From the NCBI GenBank assembly GCA_009761415.1, contig QUOL01000006.1:1426001-1490000 (forward strand): a DNA stretch of 64,000 nt. The letters are read 5' to 3'. A model generated the notes under the pieces. The model ran no database searches. It had not been told where the DNA came from and saw only the letters and a program-made list of their open reading frames with translations. Each line of letters starts with the position of its first letter. Position 1 is the stretch's first letter. Made by a program: the position numbers and the translations under genes. This DNA comes from Sarcomyxa edulis (Eukaryota; Basidiomycota; Agaricomycetes; Agaricales; Mycenaceae). Below are positions 21,420-32,579 of the stretch, one piece after another.

Positions 21420-22373
21420 ATGTCCACCTCTTTTCACCTCCGTCCAGTTCACGACAATCAGAACATCTCTCCATCCCCTTCTCCATCTGCCACTCCTCCA
21501 GCTGATCATACTACTCATACAAAGCCTCCTTCCGTTCTGCTTCCGTTGTCTCCTCCATCTGCCTCCGCCAACCCCCGATCGCGCCGCCCCCTATCCCCCA
21601 GCTCTCTCAGAGGTGGAACAATTTTCTTGGATTTATTTCTCTTAAAAATTTTCTAACCGTCATGTCCAGACGTTGACCTCTCCCATGGTCCTGATATGCC
21701 CCCGCGGAAGTATCCTGCCCCCCCGACCGGTCACGATCTCATGGCGATGTTCCCGGCCCCAGCTCCTGATGCTTGCCCAGAACTAAGACCTGGTCCCACC
21801 AGTGGTTACTTTCAAAGGCAGGAGCGTGCATTCTTTGCCCAAGCCGGAAAAGAGATCATTCGTGTTCGTGTCGAGATTGACGCACAGGGACTTGAGGAGG
21901 GCGGGAGCGGGAGCGGAAACGGAAACGGAAAGGCCAGAGATACTAGAGGGAGAGGAGAACCGGCCCCTACTCGCACATGGCCACCAGCACCTGGTCCATC
22001 TCAAGCTTCGTCAAGCTCACAACAACATCAGTCTCCTTCCCTTCCAGCAGCCCCTCCGCAGCTTTATCCTCATCCGGCGTCCAGACCCTCTCAGCGGGTA
22101 CCTGGACCTGTAACTCCTGCACCATTATTATTTCAAATGAGTCCCCATGCACAATCGTCTCAACCTCCGCCCAATCCCCATCCACCTACTCCTCATCATC
22201 CCGGGGTCGCCTTACGTAGCCCGATCCACGATTCCGGAGCGCCTTCTGTCAAACCCGAATCACAATCGGAGGAATATCGTGACGACCCTGATGAGGCTTG
22301 GAGGAGACCTATGCCTTATGCTGAACGCCGACGGGCAGGAAAGCACACGAGACGTGTCATTGTCAGGAACTGA
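21420..22373 (+). CDS. Conserved basidiomycete hypothetical protein, Pro/Ser-rich
   Basis: Two exons (21420-21612 and 21670-22373) close to 298 residues. I recognise no named domain. The N-terminus and middle are low-complexity (Pro, Ser, Gln), including a GSGSGNGNGKARDTRGRG stretch. Two better-defined blocks flank it: DMPPRKYPAPPTGHDLMAMF with FQRQERAFFAQAGKEIIRV, and the C-terminal DDPDEAWRRPMPYAERRRAG followed by a basic end KHTRRVIVRN. These blocks resemble uncharacterised proteins I have seen in other Agaricomycetes, from memory only. The basic end could bind nucleic acid or act in nuclear import, but that is a guess. A TATA box lies upstream at 21361. Confidence 0.72.
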
Positions 22374-24976
22374 AAGCCAAAGGTAAGACTAATTTAGACC
22401 ATAATTGGCTCATTGTTGACGTTCTCTCTGTCGTGTATAGCGGCGTACATCTTGCGTTTTTTTATAGTTGTTAATTGCTCTGCTAGTACCATATCGTCTT
22501 GCTACTCCTCCACACGAAAAAGTCATCCGACTGACCAAGTTACTCATACATTAGGGCTTGATTCCGAAGTTAATCATGTACATATGCTCCCCATCATCTT
22601 TGCGTAGTAGATTGCTATCTAGTAATTTGAAACTGACGCTGAACTACATCCTCCTGGGATGGCAGTACTTCTCGTACTGAATTGCAAGGCTTTTCATAAG
22701 TGATCTGATGTACAGATCGGAGAGGCCGGCTGGTCGAAGAAGATGATCATGATCGGATCGGTATAAGCCGAAGATTTTCATCAGATGCTTCCGCAAATAT
22801 GCTTCCGTCGGTGCCTGATAAATTCGACTTCAAGATCCAGAGACAGCGGGCCAACGACAACGTAACACCAGCCACCAGCTCAGCTTCCTAATCAAGGTAA
22901 GCCTCCGTGAACAGCGTTCCAGGCCGAGCTTCACCTTATTGCAGCGTGTCCGAGCATGCTCAAATTCGGGCATCCTGTCTCCGCTCAAGTCAGCCTTCGA
23001 AGATTACAATGGAGGGATTTTGATTTTTGCTTCGTTCTTGATTCAGGAGACCTTGTACCCGGAGCTAGTGGGAAGAGGGGGATCTGCACCGGTACATAGT
23101 GAGACGCGGGGTCTAGTAAAGATCCACTAGTCGTTAGAGGGGAAGCGATTTGAAGACAATGCCTCCGTAACAAGGCAATTGCGGCGCTGCTCTAGTGACC
23201 GGATGGTAAAGCACATGCACCATGCAATCGGTAATGATTTCGGTCCTTTGCATCCTATGACCTTCCCAATGGAGAAACCCAAGAGAAACTAAACAGTATA
23301 AGGAAATCTATCGCGGTTCATTAGATACGTATACTCAGGCCTCAGGAACTCCAGGATTCGCCGCCCAACGTGTTTATCCAAGTACCTAACCGTATCGCCC
23401 ATGCTGTACAGACTGATCTCGTGAGTCGGTAAGGACAGTACGTGAGGTCAGTCTTTGTCCAAAGGGATGATAGATTAAGATCATTGATGGCGTCAAGATG
23501 GCGTGAAGCACGGCGCGGAGGATGTATAGGATTCGATGGTGTGTATATCCTTAGTAACATCCGCCAATTGGAGTCAGGAGAGTCCCTCCTTCGAAACCAC
23601 GAGAAATCAGTTTTGGTTCCCCAACATTCCCCATGGGCTGCCCTCTACGTACGGCCCCCATCAAGCAATGACACGCCATGCCATCCCTCCATCACTAGCA
23701 CTGGCAGCGCTCGTGCTAAAGGTATCTTTCCGACTGTAAATGGCCGACGGGCCGTCGTTATATCCGATTGACAGACAGTCTCCCCCGCCTAGAGAGCGTG
23801 CGAGTGGGAACCAACTTCGAGGTGTATTACGGTCCAGAGTAGGGTCATGGGCACGGTCTGACATGTCGTGTCAGTCAAAAGCTATAGCCATCGAAGTCGA
23901 AGCCAAATAAGGTGAACGAAACGAGCCGTACGCGTGGGCCACAAAGGAAAAAGGAAGATCGTAAATCCATCCTAAAGAGAACCGCTGACTAGCTGACGCA
24001 TCGCTTCGAGAAAGGAAGCCTGCAAGATAAGGTTCTCATCCGCTGCCCTTGCCGCATTGACTGCGACTACAAGAAAATGACTTACTAGGGGATACGACAT
24101 GGGTGGCGTCAATCAGTCATGTTTCGCTCACGCGAGACAGGGTGACGTAGATATTATGATTTATGATCTAGGTTATATGGAATCTGTCAAGAAACATGGG
24201 TATTTTGCACGGAGGGGCGGCGAACTTTGAGGATAAATAGCAGAATAGATATGTACATACCTCTGACTAACGAATTCGCGCCTACTATAGAGGAAGCGAG
24301 AAACAAGTTTAATTCAAAACGTGGGGGAGGCTTTTGTGGTGTATCTAGGATACCAAAGGTAGATTTCAACTTCCCATGTTCTGAGTCCGCAGTTTCAGAT
24401 TCTTGACTGAACGTGCGGCGTCGAACTAGACGGGTGTGAGATAAAATGATTTTATCAGAACAGAACCAGTGAATCTGGGCGGGAACACACGAATGGTCGG
24501 AAGGCCTGAGAAGCCAAGAGTCAAGAGCAATTTGGAAGCATTCTCCTTAGCTCGACACTGGATAGGAACTTGCAAAATACCGAGACTTACCGTGGCCAGT
24601 GGAACTTTGACGATTCAGAGTTCGAGGAGGAAAGACAATTAAATTTCGAACACAGCGGCTCGGGAGTTGCCGAATCGCAGAGACCTGCCGCTCCTCCGTA
24701 ACAGCGATACTGTGACTGATTTTCATCTACAGATAGCAAAACTGTTGAGCTCATCGTCGACAACAACGTCGACGACTCTTATTGTCTGTCTTATCGGCGC
24801 ACTAGTGTTGTATATATTCCATCGCGCAATCCATCCGGTCAATATCTTTGTTTCTCGATGGCGTTCGAGTCTACACCGCTGACCATCTTTTCTGTTTACT
24901 TACCTTTTACTTTCCAAACGCGTATCATTCCTTTCACGTCATCTAGATTTCGAATTCTTCTAAATCAAAACAATCA
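22374..24976. other. Intergenic, no supported gene
   Basis: About 2.6 kb. The frame at 24667-24882 ends in a strongly hydrophobic run (TLIVCLIGALVLYIF) but has no ATG (it begins at TTG), so it is not called. The rest shows only short frames. The last 100 bp, including a pyrimidine-rich tract, is probably the DCN1 promoter and leader. Confidence 0.5.
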
Positions 24977-26327
24977 ATGGAAGACGCCGTTGCTTCGTTT
25001 ATGGGTGTAACAGGTGCATCGTGAGTCCCAATCTTTGTTCAACGACATGCGATGGATGCCGATCTCCAAACATCAGTGTGAGGGATGCCAGAAAATTTCT
25101 GGAAAAGTACAGGCGGGTCGATTTCGCAATCGACGCGTACTACAACGATCCTGCTGCTCTTGACGCTACGGCTCGTCGGCAGCCGAATCCAGCGGGACCA
25201 TCGACGAGCAAACTGAATGCTCTATTTGACCGCTATAAAGGTACGCGATGTTGCTATTTCTCTTTGTGCGCTTGTCGTTCTGAGATATATCATTAGACCC
25301 AAATAGCGCAGAGATCACGGTTAGTGATGGTCTATCATTGCACTTCATTATACCTTTGCTGATCAGTTAAGTTAGGTGGACGGAACTATCAAGCTCTGCG
25401 AAGACCTGGTCGTAGATCCAGAAGACGTTGTTCTTCTGGCAATCGCATACGAGCTCAAATCGCCCAAGATCGGAGAGTGGACTAGAAAAGGATGGACCGA
25501 GGGTTGGAAGAATTTAGGGTTCGTTTCTTGTGTTTTGGGCAACTCAGGAACTGATCGTATTCCTTATCTTTTGTCCCGTAGATGTGACACAATACCAGCG
25601 ATGAAGACGACGATGCTGAGGCTCCGAAATAGACTGGGGTCGGACTCGGAATATTTCCAGAAAGTATACAACCACACATTCGATTTTGGAAGGGCTGAGG
25701 GACAAAGGAGTCTAGGTGAGAAACATTTCTTTCTCTGTCTTCTCCGTTCATGGAAGGACATCTGATCTGATCTGGACGGCAGCCGTCGATAGCGCGCAGG
25801 CGTTCTGGGGCCTACTGCTACCTCATGGACTCCAAGGCGGTGCCCTCTCGCACATCCACTCACCAGACAATGGCGACGACGATACGGGATCAGGGTGGAA
25901 AGACGAATATACCCAATGGTGGTTCGATTTCTTGAATGAGAAGGGTGGGAAAGGGGTCAGCAAAGATACCTGGGTCATGGTCTGTTTCATTTCACTTTCA
26001 GTACCTATTCGATCTAAGTTCATCATTTCCTTTCTCACAATCCCTCTCACGTCCATTGCCATTCATTCCACTGACACTGGTTCTTTCATCATCAGTTCCT
26101 AGAATTTGTCCGCACCATCGACGCGAAGTTTGAGAAGTATGACATGGAAGGTAAGCTTTCAATCACTCCCTTCTTTGTGCGCAGCCGAGACCTTCATATT
26201 GCGCATAATCATTCCAAACATGCATGGAAACTGACTGACGTTCATATCAATGCACGCAGCGGCCTGGCCATCAACCATTGATGACTTCGTTTCGTGGGCG
26301 AAGGAGCGGCTAGCGTCCGAAGTTTGA
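24977..26327 (+). CDS. DCN1: DCN1, defective-in-cullin-neddylation protein
   Basis: Scaffold-type E3 that promotes Nedd8 transfer from Ubc12 to cullins, activating SCF ubiquitin ligases. Eight exons (24977-25020, 25077-25240, 25297-25319, 25376-25518, 25582-25715, 25783-25979, 26096-26150, 26260-26327) close to 275 residues, a normal length. The N-terminus is a UBA-like module (MEDAVASFMGVTGASVRDAR...VDFAIDAYY). Then comes the potentiating-neddylation (PONY) domain: LNALFDRYKDPNSAEITVDG, LCEDLVVDPEDVVLLAIAYE, IGEWTRKGWTEGWKNLGCDT, FDFGRAEGQRSLAVDSAQAF, then YTQWWFDFLNEKGGKGVSKD and TWVMFLEFVRTID, ending AAWPSTIDDFVSWAKERLAS. The order and key aromatic and acidic residues match the family. Confidence 0.95.
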
Positions 26328-26577
26328 TTTTATTCGACCTCCCGATGTATTACCTCCGTAGGCTGTCATTCAAGGACATGTATATGCACCTGTACAACAT
26401 CCTGATTTTTGTGGTGCAATGTGACAGAAGTTTGTAGTTTTTTCTGGGTTGCACCGCTATAGCTTTTGTGACCGAAGAGACTGGGAAATAAACAAAGAAG
26501 AGCTGATCATGTGATCAGTATCTTCTGTAACGATCTTGGAATTTAACCGGTGGCCACTCTAGAGTCATCTCCCTTCA

Positions 26578-27391
26578 ATGTATGAGCCCGGTAAGTCTGC
26601 TACGTACTCTACAAGTCGATAGTTGCGGGGATGACCGTCTAATTGAATTAGCTTCTGCAGAATTTGATGACCCTTCGGAAGGCATTGCGGCTGGCACTAA
26701 CTCCATGGGAGCAGCTACCTTGAACAAACTTGTGCAAGACCCCGCGAGAATGGATGCTCTCTTGGAAATGGCCAGGGTGGACCTAGAGGAGAGTCGGCGT
26801 ACAGGAGAAACGCCCCATGAATTGATGCTCCGCGAGAAGAGGGAAGGGCAGACGCAGACGCACGCAGCGCCCAGCTCAGAAACGATGCAAGCGATTTGTT
26901 CAAGAAAGGTGACTACAAAGCCGCGTACATCGTCTATGCAGCGTGTGCTCAGCTCTCACCTCATGAGCCTTTGTATTCCCTCAATAGGGTTGCTGCATGC
27001 TTGAGTGAGGGTTCTCTTTTTCGATAGTCTTCATTGCATACGAACTTATGGCCCGCTTCTAGAACTTAAATTGTACACCGAAGTCGTTGGGATATTGGCT
27101 CATCCCATCGAGCTGGACTACAAGACTGCCAAGGCTCATTTCCGTCGAGGGCAAGCGCAGCGTTTCCTGGGTCATTTTGACGAGGCCGAAGTGGATCTCG
27201 CTGAGGCATCGTTACTTCAGCCGAATGATCCGAACATTCTTCGAGAGATGGAGGAACTGAAGAAGTTAGAGGCTCTCGGAATCAAGGACAAGGATGCATG
27301 GATCATGACTCAGTACGCGCAGACAGTAAGTGGAGTGTTTGGAGAGGGTCAGCTCACGCCACTGGTTAATGCGAGATTGGCCCGAGGGTAA
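26578..27391 (+). pseudogene. TPR-repeat protein with an apparent frameshift
   Basis: Exons 26578-26590, 26652 to about 27003, and from about 27062 to the stop at 27391. The product starts MYEPASAEFDDPSEGIAAGT, with ATLNKLVQDPARMDALLEMA and LEESRRTGETPHELMLREKR, then shifts frame. The TPR array resumes in another frame at RADADARSAQLRNDASDLFK, KGDYKAAYIVYAACAQLSPH, then after an intron AKAHFRRGQAQRFLGHFDEA. The shift lies near 26833-26860, where no GT-AG pair could bridge it. So either this is a pseudogene, a sequencing error exists, or there is an unusual junction. TPR proteins act as protein-binding scaffolds; the partner is unknown. A decayed fragment of a related copy lies at 28375-28450. 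Confidence 0.62.
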
Positions 27392-28374
27392 AAGCAGGTA
27401 TAAGCCGGGTACTATATAAGAACTTGCGAGACCTGATTTGCTCGAGAGAATGGAACCCAGATTGAGCGTAGGGCTCTGCGCCTGCGTTACCCACGTCCAA
27501 CTTTCCCACCACTTTAGTTGCCAACGCTCGCAGGACTTTTTCCCTTGAGCTCGATTTCAGCAGTCAGACTGCCATCGGTGGTGTACTCAGTCCCATCAAT
27601 ATACTTGCCCTTGAGCATCACGATGGGAGCCATGATTGCTCCATCCGATCATCTTTGCTACTGAAGAAGCCAGAATATCGCGCACACGGTCCACAGTATC
27701 TGGATTTCCTGTTTTGCAAATGTCTAGAAGTCTTGCGAGTCTTTCAAAGAGGAGACTGACAGGGACTTGAGAAGTGACGGTCGAAGGTCCTCTGGAAAAA
27801 CAGGGCAAGGTCTCGCCACGCTGGAAGAGCCAAAGAGGAGTTCCGTCAGAAGGAGCTTGGGGTGACCATTTCGCAGAAACTCTGCTACGATTGAATGTCG
27901 GTGACGTGGAAACGATATGATCTGCCTGCTTGTTGTGTTTGACTGAAAGAGATATAAGTAGATTCATCGGCCTAGATCTAATCACATACCGATTATAACG
28001 TGCGTGTCGCACTTTCGCTGGTTTGCATCTTCGGCACTATCCAAAATAGCGTCGAGCTCATAGACAGTGGAGAGCGTCTCAAGCCCTCCGTCATCGATGC
28101 GTTGTAGGAACTCTAGACATGCATCTCGAGTAGTAGTGCGACCCACAGCTGATTTCGTGCCTCTGGAACAAGATGAGCTTTCTGAGCTAGCCAATCAATG
28201 CAGAGCTCACCAATTATATTGATACCGGGTCCGTAACCAGATCGCAGTCTCGAAATTTGAAAAAGTCAAGGGAAGTAGATAAGTAATGGCCATTTAGCCG
28301 ATTGAGTATAGAACATGGTATTACCATCTAGACGGGTGCACGTCGTGTCGATCCTATTCGTCTTTCAAATTTGT
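27392..28374 (-). other. Coding-like minus-strand fragment, unassigned
   Basis: Between about 27632 and 28194, minus-strand segments read as a protein when joined at an intron (donor GTATGTG, acceptor CTTTCAG near 27952-27999). They include LEFLQRIDDGGLETLSTVYE, LDAILDSAEDANQRKCDTHV and VPVSLLFERLARLLDICKTG. No ATG was found upstream in frame (the open frame begins at TTG), and a further open segment after a shift (27543-27632) suggests frame breaks. I recognise no family. It is probably a decayed gene. Confidence 0.3.
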
Positions 28375-28450
28375 TCAAGAAGAAGACCCTCTTCCGTCGA
28401 GGAAAGGCTCAACGTTTCCTCGGCAATCTTGACGAAGCTCGATATCAAAC
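28375..28450 (+). pseudogene. TPR fragment related to the gene at 26578
   Basis: Encodes KTLFRRGKAQRFLGNLDEAR, very close to the TPR segment AHFRRGQAQRFLGHFDEAEV of the neighbouring gene. The flanking sequence does not continue the match, so this looks like a truncated duplicate. Confidence 0.7.
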
Positions 28451-31400
28451 AGGTGTCACGGTCGTTCGAAGCATACGACGCAATCATTCTACACGGGCTA
28501 GATGAATAGGGAAGACTGCAAGCACCTAGAAAGGAGGAAAATCGGGCGTCATTGACTGATCTCTAAACTCAGCTGCCCGAGGTCTTGGAGGCAGGTCTCC
28601 GAGGAGAAGAAAGGGATATACGTTGGGCGTTCTGAGTACCTGGCTACAGGTCCTAAACATACATTGAAGAGGTCAGACGGGGTTTAGTCTATAAAGATCC
28701 TAGATAGCTCTGCGCGACAAACGCTGTCACGGATGGGAAGAAACTAGTTTTAGAACCGCGTCGAGAAAACAATTCACGAGCAGACATGTTTGGCCGGCGT
28801 CGGTAGTTTGATCGAAAAAACACATCATGGGCCGCTCCAGAGCGTGAAGAACGAACTATGCATGATCTCCGAGATCACCGTATCGCGAGAGAAGTCCGTG
28901 GCCAGGACATGGGAGAGATTAGTCAGTCGAGGTAAGAGCTAGTCCAGTTGGGGAGCATTCCCGACGTCGCCTGCCAAAGGAATTAGAGCGCTTGTATGTC
29001 GCGGAGGTGAAAATGAGACGTCTATGGTCTAGACGGCAGAATGTCTATTATGCGTGATCCAGATAGTCTCCGAGCTGTCCGCCCCGACAAAGTTCGACTC
29101 CAGGGCTGGAAAATTCCAAAAACAGCGATCTGAACTGAGATGGCTAGCGAATGCTCGACTACGCGTGACTTCTACAGCTCCGGTCCGACTCGAGTACTCG
29201 GAAGAGTAGCAAATGAGCAAGGCGAGTCTCTTCCCGCCGCTCACCGAGACCTTTGACAAGGAGCACTCAGTCCTGGCAAGCGTGACTGATTGGTATCCTG
29301 TTAAATCCACCGATGATCGCCGCCGATTAGGGTGAGATGGAGATGAGACCTTGTATACCAACAAGGACGATTTTCCTTATGCGAATTGCAAAAGACCGAT
29401 ATCAAGAAAGGTCGCTAGCACGAGAAGCGATTGACATCCCAGGCTGGAAATCTGGGATCCAGATATACCGAAGTCTAATTGCCGTTGGTAGTGATGACAT
29501 GGAACCATGCCGCTTAATACCAGCGTATGAGGAGAAACACTGGCGCTCATGTCTGAGTTGATAGGAAGGAGTGACGTACATATGTGGAAGCGTGATCCGT
29601 CAGATCAACCTATATTCATTTCCCCAGTGATAGAACAGAACCTACAAACATCTAGGTCACATTCAAGGCTTGGGTGCAACATCGTGATTGAGTTCTGGAC
29701 TTACCAACACAATAGTACTGATCACTGGAGAGGTATTCAGCGCACAGCAGATATGGCTAGACGAGTTTCCAAGGTGTTCCCCCACTGACGGAATATATGT
29801 ATAGGCTGTAGCGCCTGAAAACACGGAGGAAACTAAGCTGTCGCAATTGTACGACTTCCGTACAGAATCAGCCAACAACCAATTGAAAGGCTATAAGTGA
29901 AGCAGTGCGCGGAGAGCGACGACAAGGACCCTACCAAGAATCAAACCAATCTGACCAAGATCGCATATCCGGCAGATGGATCGGTTTTACCGCGAAAGCC
30001 CTAGCGGAAGGATATAAGACCATATACAGCGAATGCCGATCGGTAGTCCCCTTCATCCAGACTGACGAAATGAAAGCCTGAGATCGAGGTACGAAGGGTA
30101 TCATCGGCGAGGTCTATATATGTCTGAGTAGATGCACAACGATCGTGGTCACGGATAATCTTACGCACCTATAGACTGGACCGCCGGACACTTGCAATCA
30201 AGTGCGGCGACAAAGTGGCTTGATAACCATGTGCAGAACGGTTCATAGCTTGTGGGCGCACGGCAGTTGATAGACGCAAAGAAAAGAAAACCTTCTCACG
30301 TCTGAGATCTGGTGTTCTCGGAAAGATGAGATGTACAACGGATGGTGATGATGAGAGAACTACACCGCTCAAATCCAAACTTTGGCTCAAACTTGAGCAG
30401 GATTGAGAATAATGACGGCAAGGCGGTCCCGCTATGAAGTCTCCAGAAGGCAATTGGTAGATGTGCATTCTTTCTGGATGAACTCTTTCATAAGGTAGTC
30501 TAGACGGTGCACATGCTCGTGGGTATGGTCGTTGGTCGCTTTCATCTCGTAGCTGTTAGGATTTGGTTAGCATGAGAAATGTACAAGAGTGAGACACACC
30601 TTTGTCAATCTATAAAGAAACCACTTCTGATCGCCGTGCCACGGGTGGAGAGTTGGGTGTACTTTGTCCTACGGTCGATTTAGAAGGGATTGACATAGAA
30701 GCCAGCGGTCAACAAGAAAAACGAACGCTAGACGTCCCTGAGGAGAATATATCAGAATCTCTCATGGCGTATGCGGCTATTGGAGCAACTGAGAACCATG
30801 TTGCTTGGCCGTTTGAACAGGTCTAATGTCATAGGGAGATGTGAGAATTGCTATACGGATGAGGAAAAGTAACCGAGTACATATAGAAGCAGGGCCACGC
30901 ATATCTTCCACTCGTCAGCCAGATGTCCTTCTTGAGACTTGCACTACGCCTAAAGCGTCATTATTATCAGATTCGATGATCAATATTTCCAGGCATACCT
31001 TGTACGAAGCCCGGAAGTCAACTTTTGAAGGCTGTCATCGTTCCCTTCGCTCTAACCTGCCGTAACTGTTATTCACGGGCCACCAGTACATCTGGACACG
31101 GTGGGGATTGACCGATGATTGATATCTGCGTCATCTTGCCGGATCTATTCTTATAGCAGGTGATACATTGCCAAGCTTCATCGTCTCTGTCGACAGCGAA
31201 AGAAGGGATTCTGCAAGGCATGCCATAAACGCGTGGAAGAGGAGCCGATACACGGATGCCGTATGCAGGATTCAGACTCTAGGAGCAGAAGGACTTCTCC
31301 TTCATGTGGGAATGAGAGAAGGAGTCTGTTCCAAAATTAATTAGACGCAGGTTATCAGATTTATCAACGCCACAAGGAAATCCAGCGGTGGACACATGGC

Positions 31401-31982
31401 ATTGAGCCGGGATCTAATGTTCTTGTAGAGAGGGAAACGAATCGTGCGAAATATAAACCAACGAATGGTGACCGAGTGGAGCGGACGATGAAGGCAGCCC
31501 GGAACAACGACGGGGAGGATCCGACGGGTGAGGTCCTGAGGAGAATTCCATATGCGTGTTCGCGTGTGCGCAGGTCGAGCAAGGAAGGTGCATATCGATT
31601 CTTATCCTTCCAGTGGAATGAGGACGTTGAGCAATTGGGGTAAACTTCATATATGGGTCACTATGTCCGTATACTCGGTAGGACCTCGTCGTGCCCTAAA
31701 TCAACGGCGGTGTACTGGTTGTACCTATGTGTGCCGTACACGTTGTCGAAAGAAGTGAAAATAATGCAACGCTCATGGAGATCGAGAATCGACGATATAT
31801 GGGAGTAAACCTGTCATCGGTCAAAGGGGTGGGACGGACGTGTGGAGGGGCCACCGGAGACATTTTCTGAGTTTGGGCCGGGATTCATCGGCAGAGAAAG
31901 AGAGAGTCTTATCTAGCCGTGTATCTTTGAAGCTTCCTAACGGCCTTTCTATCCAATGTGATATATACCTGCATTGAAGCGA
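28451..31982. other. Decayed, gene-poor region with possible retroelement remnants
   Basis: About 3.5 kb without an intact gene. Two short stretches resemble LTR-retrotransposon polyprotein by eye. Around 31371-31640 (+) the reading includes EIQRWTHGIEPGSNVLVERE and later RRSSKEGAYRFLSF, like the end of an integrase region. Around 29970-30075 (+) the reading includes GRWIGFTAKALAEGYKTIYS, weakly like a copia-type segment. No LTRs, protease or RT motif was found, so the assignment is tentative. Confidence 0.3.
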
Positions 31983-32363
31983 TTACAGAGGAGTGTTGTC
32001 CGTCAACAACGCAGGCAAGAATGGCGACTCTCTCAGCAATGAGAGTCGTGGAGAAGTCGTAGCAGCAGCGACAGCAGTCAAGACTTTCGTCGCGTCTCTA
32101 TTGAAACAAGGGGTTTCGATTTTTTGCAAATTGAGTCTCTCGGTAACAACACACCCTTGTTCGACTTTGACAACGACCTCGCTTCCATCCTCTTTCATCC
32201 AAAGAATATCGATGTACGTCCCCGATGAAGTTAGACCAAACGCGCCAGCTAAAGCATCTTGGATTGATTTCCGAACGGTCAAAGGTGTTGAATTCGAGGA
32301 TGAAGGTGATATTGAGAGCCGTAAAAAGCGGGACGATAGAGGGAATGGATGTGTTTGAGACAT
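31983..32363 (-). CDS. Pop8-like RNase P/MRP protein subunit
   Basis: Two exons (32363-32155 and 32097-31983; intron GTGTGT...ATAG) close to 107 residues. The sequence HPFPLSSRFLRLSISP, LTVRKSIQDALAGAFGLTSS, then TYIDILWMKEDGSEVVVKVE and DATKVLTAVAAATTSPRLSL matches the small alpha/beta fold of Pop8 (Pop5/Rpp14-related), a protein subunit of the nuclear RNase P and RNase MRP ribonucleoproteins that process tRNA and rRNA precursors. Length and secondary-structure order fit. The family is weakly conserved, so the name is a moderate-confidence call. It is divergent from the DHHC gene. Confidence 0.65.
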   Translation of the reverse strand: MSQTHPFPLSSRFLRLSISPSSSNSTPLTVRKSIQDALAGAFGLTSSGTYIDILWMKEDGSEVVVKVEQGCVVTERLNLQKIETPCFNRDATKVLTAVAAATTSPRLSLLRESPFLPALLTDNTPL

Positions 32364-32579
32364 GGCGGTCGGGAAAGAAGATGCGCCGTCAAAAAAAACA
32401 TGTCAAAGTTTAGTCGAAGCCGTTCTTGCTCTCGAATTCCATCCTCGTGGTAGAAACGCGTCACAAACTGACGAGAAAGAACAGGTATTTGGAATTCAGA
32501 TATACGACGAAATCTAGCTTCACGATACCCTACTTTCTACAGCGCATTTCAAGGCAGAATATTTGTGGGGAATCAGTTA

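Noticed and set aside
24667..24882. Frame with a strong C-terminal membrane segment upstream of DCN1
   Set aside because: No ATG in frame; it begins at TTG, with no supporting exon upstream.
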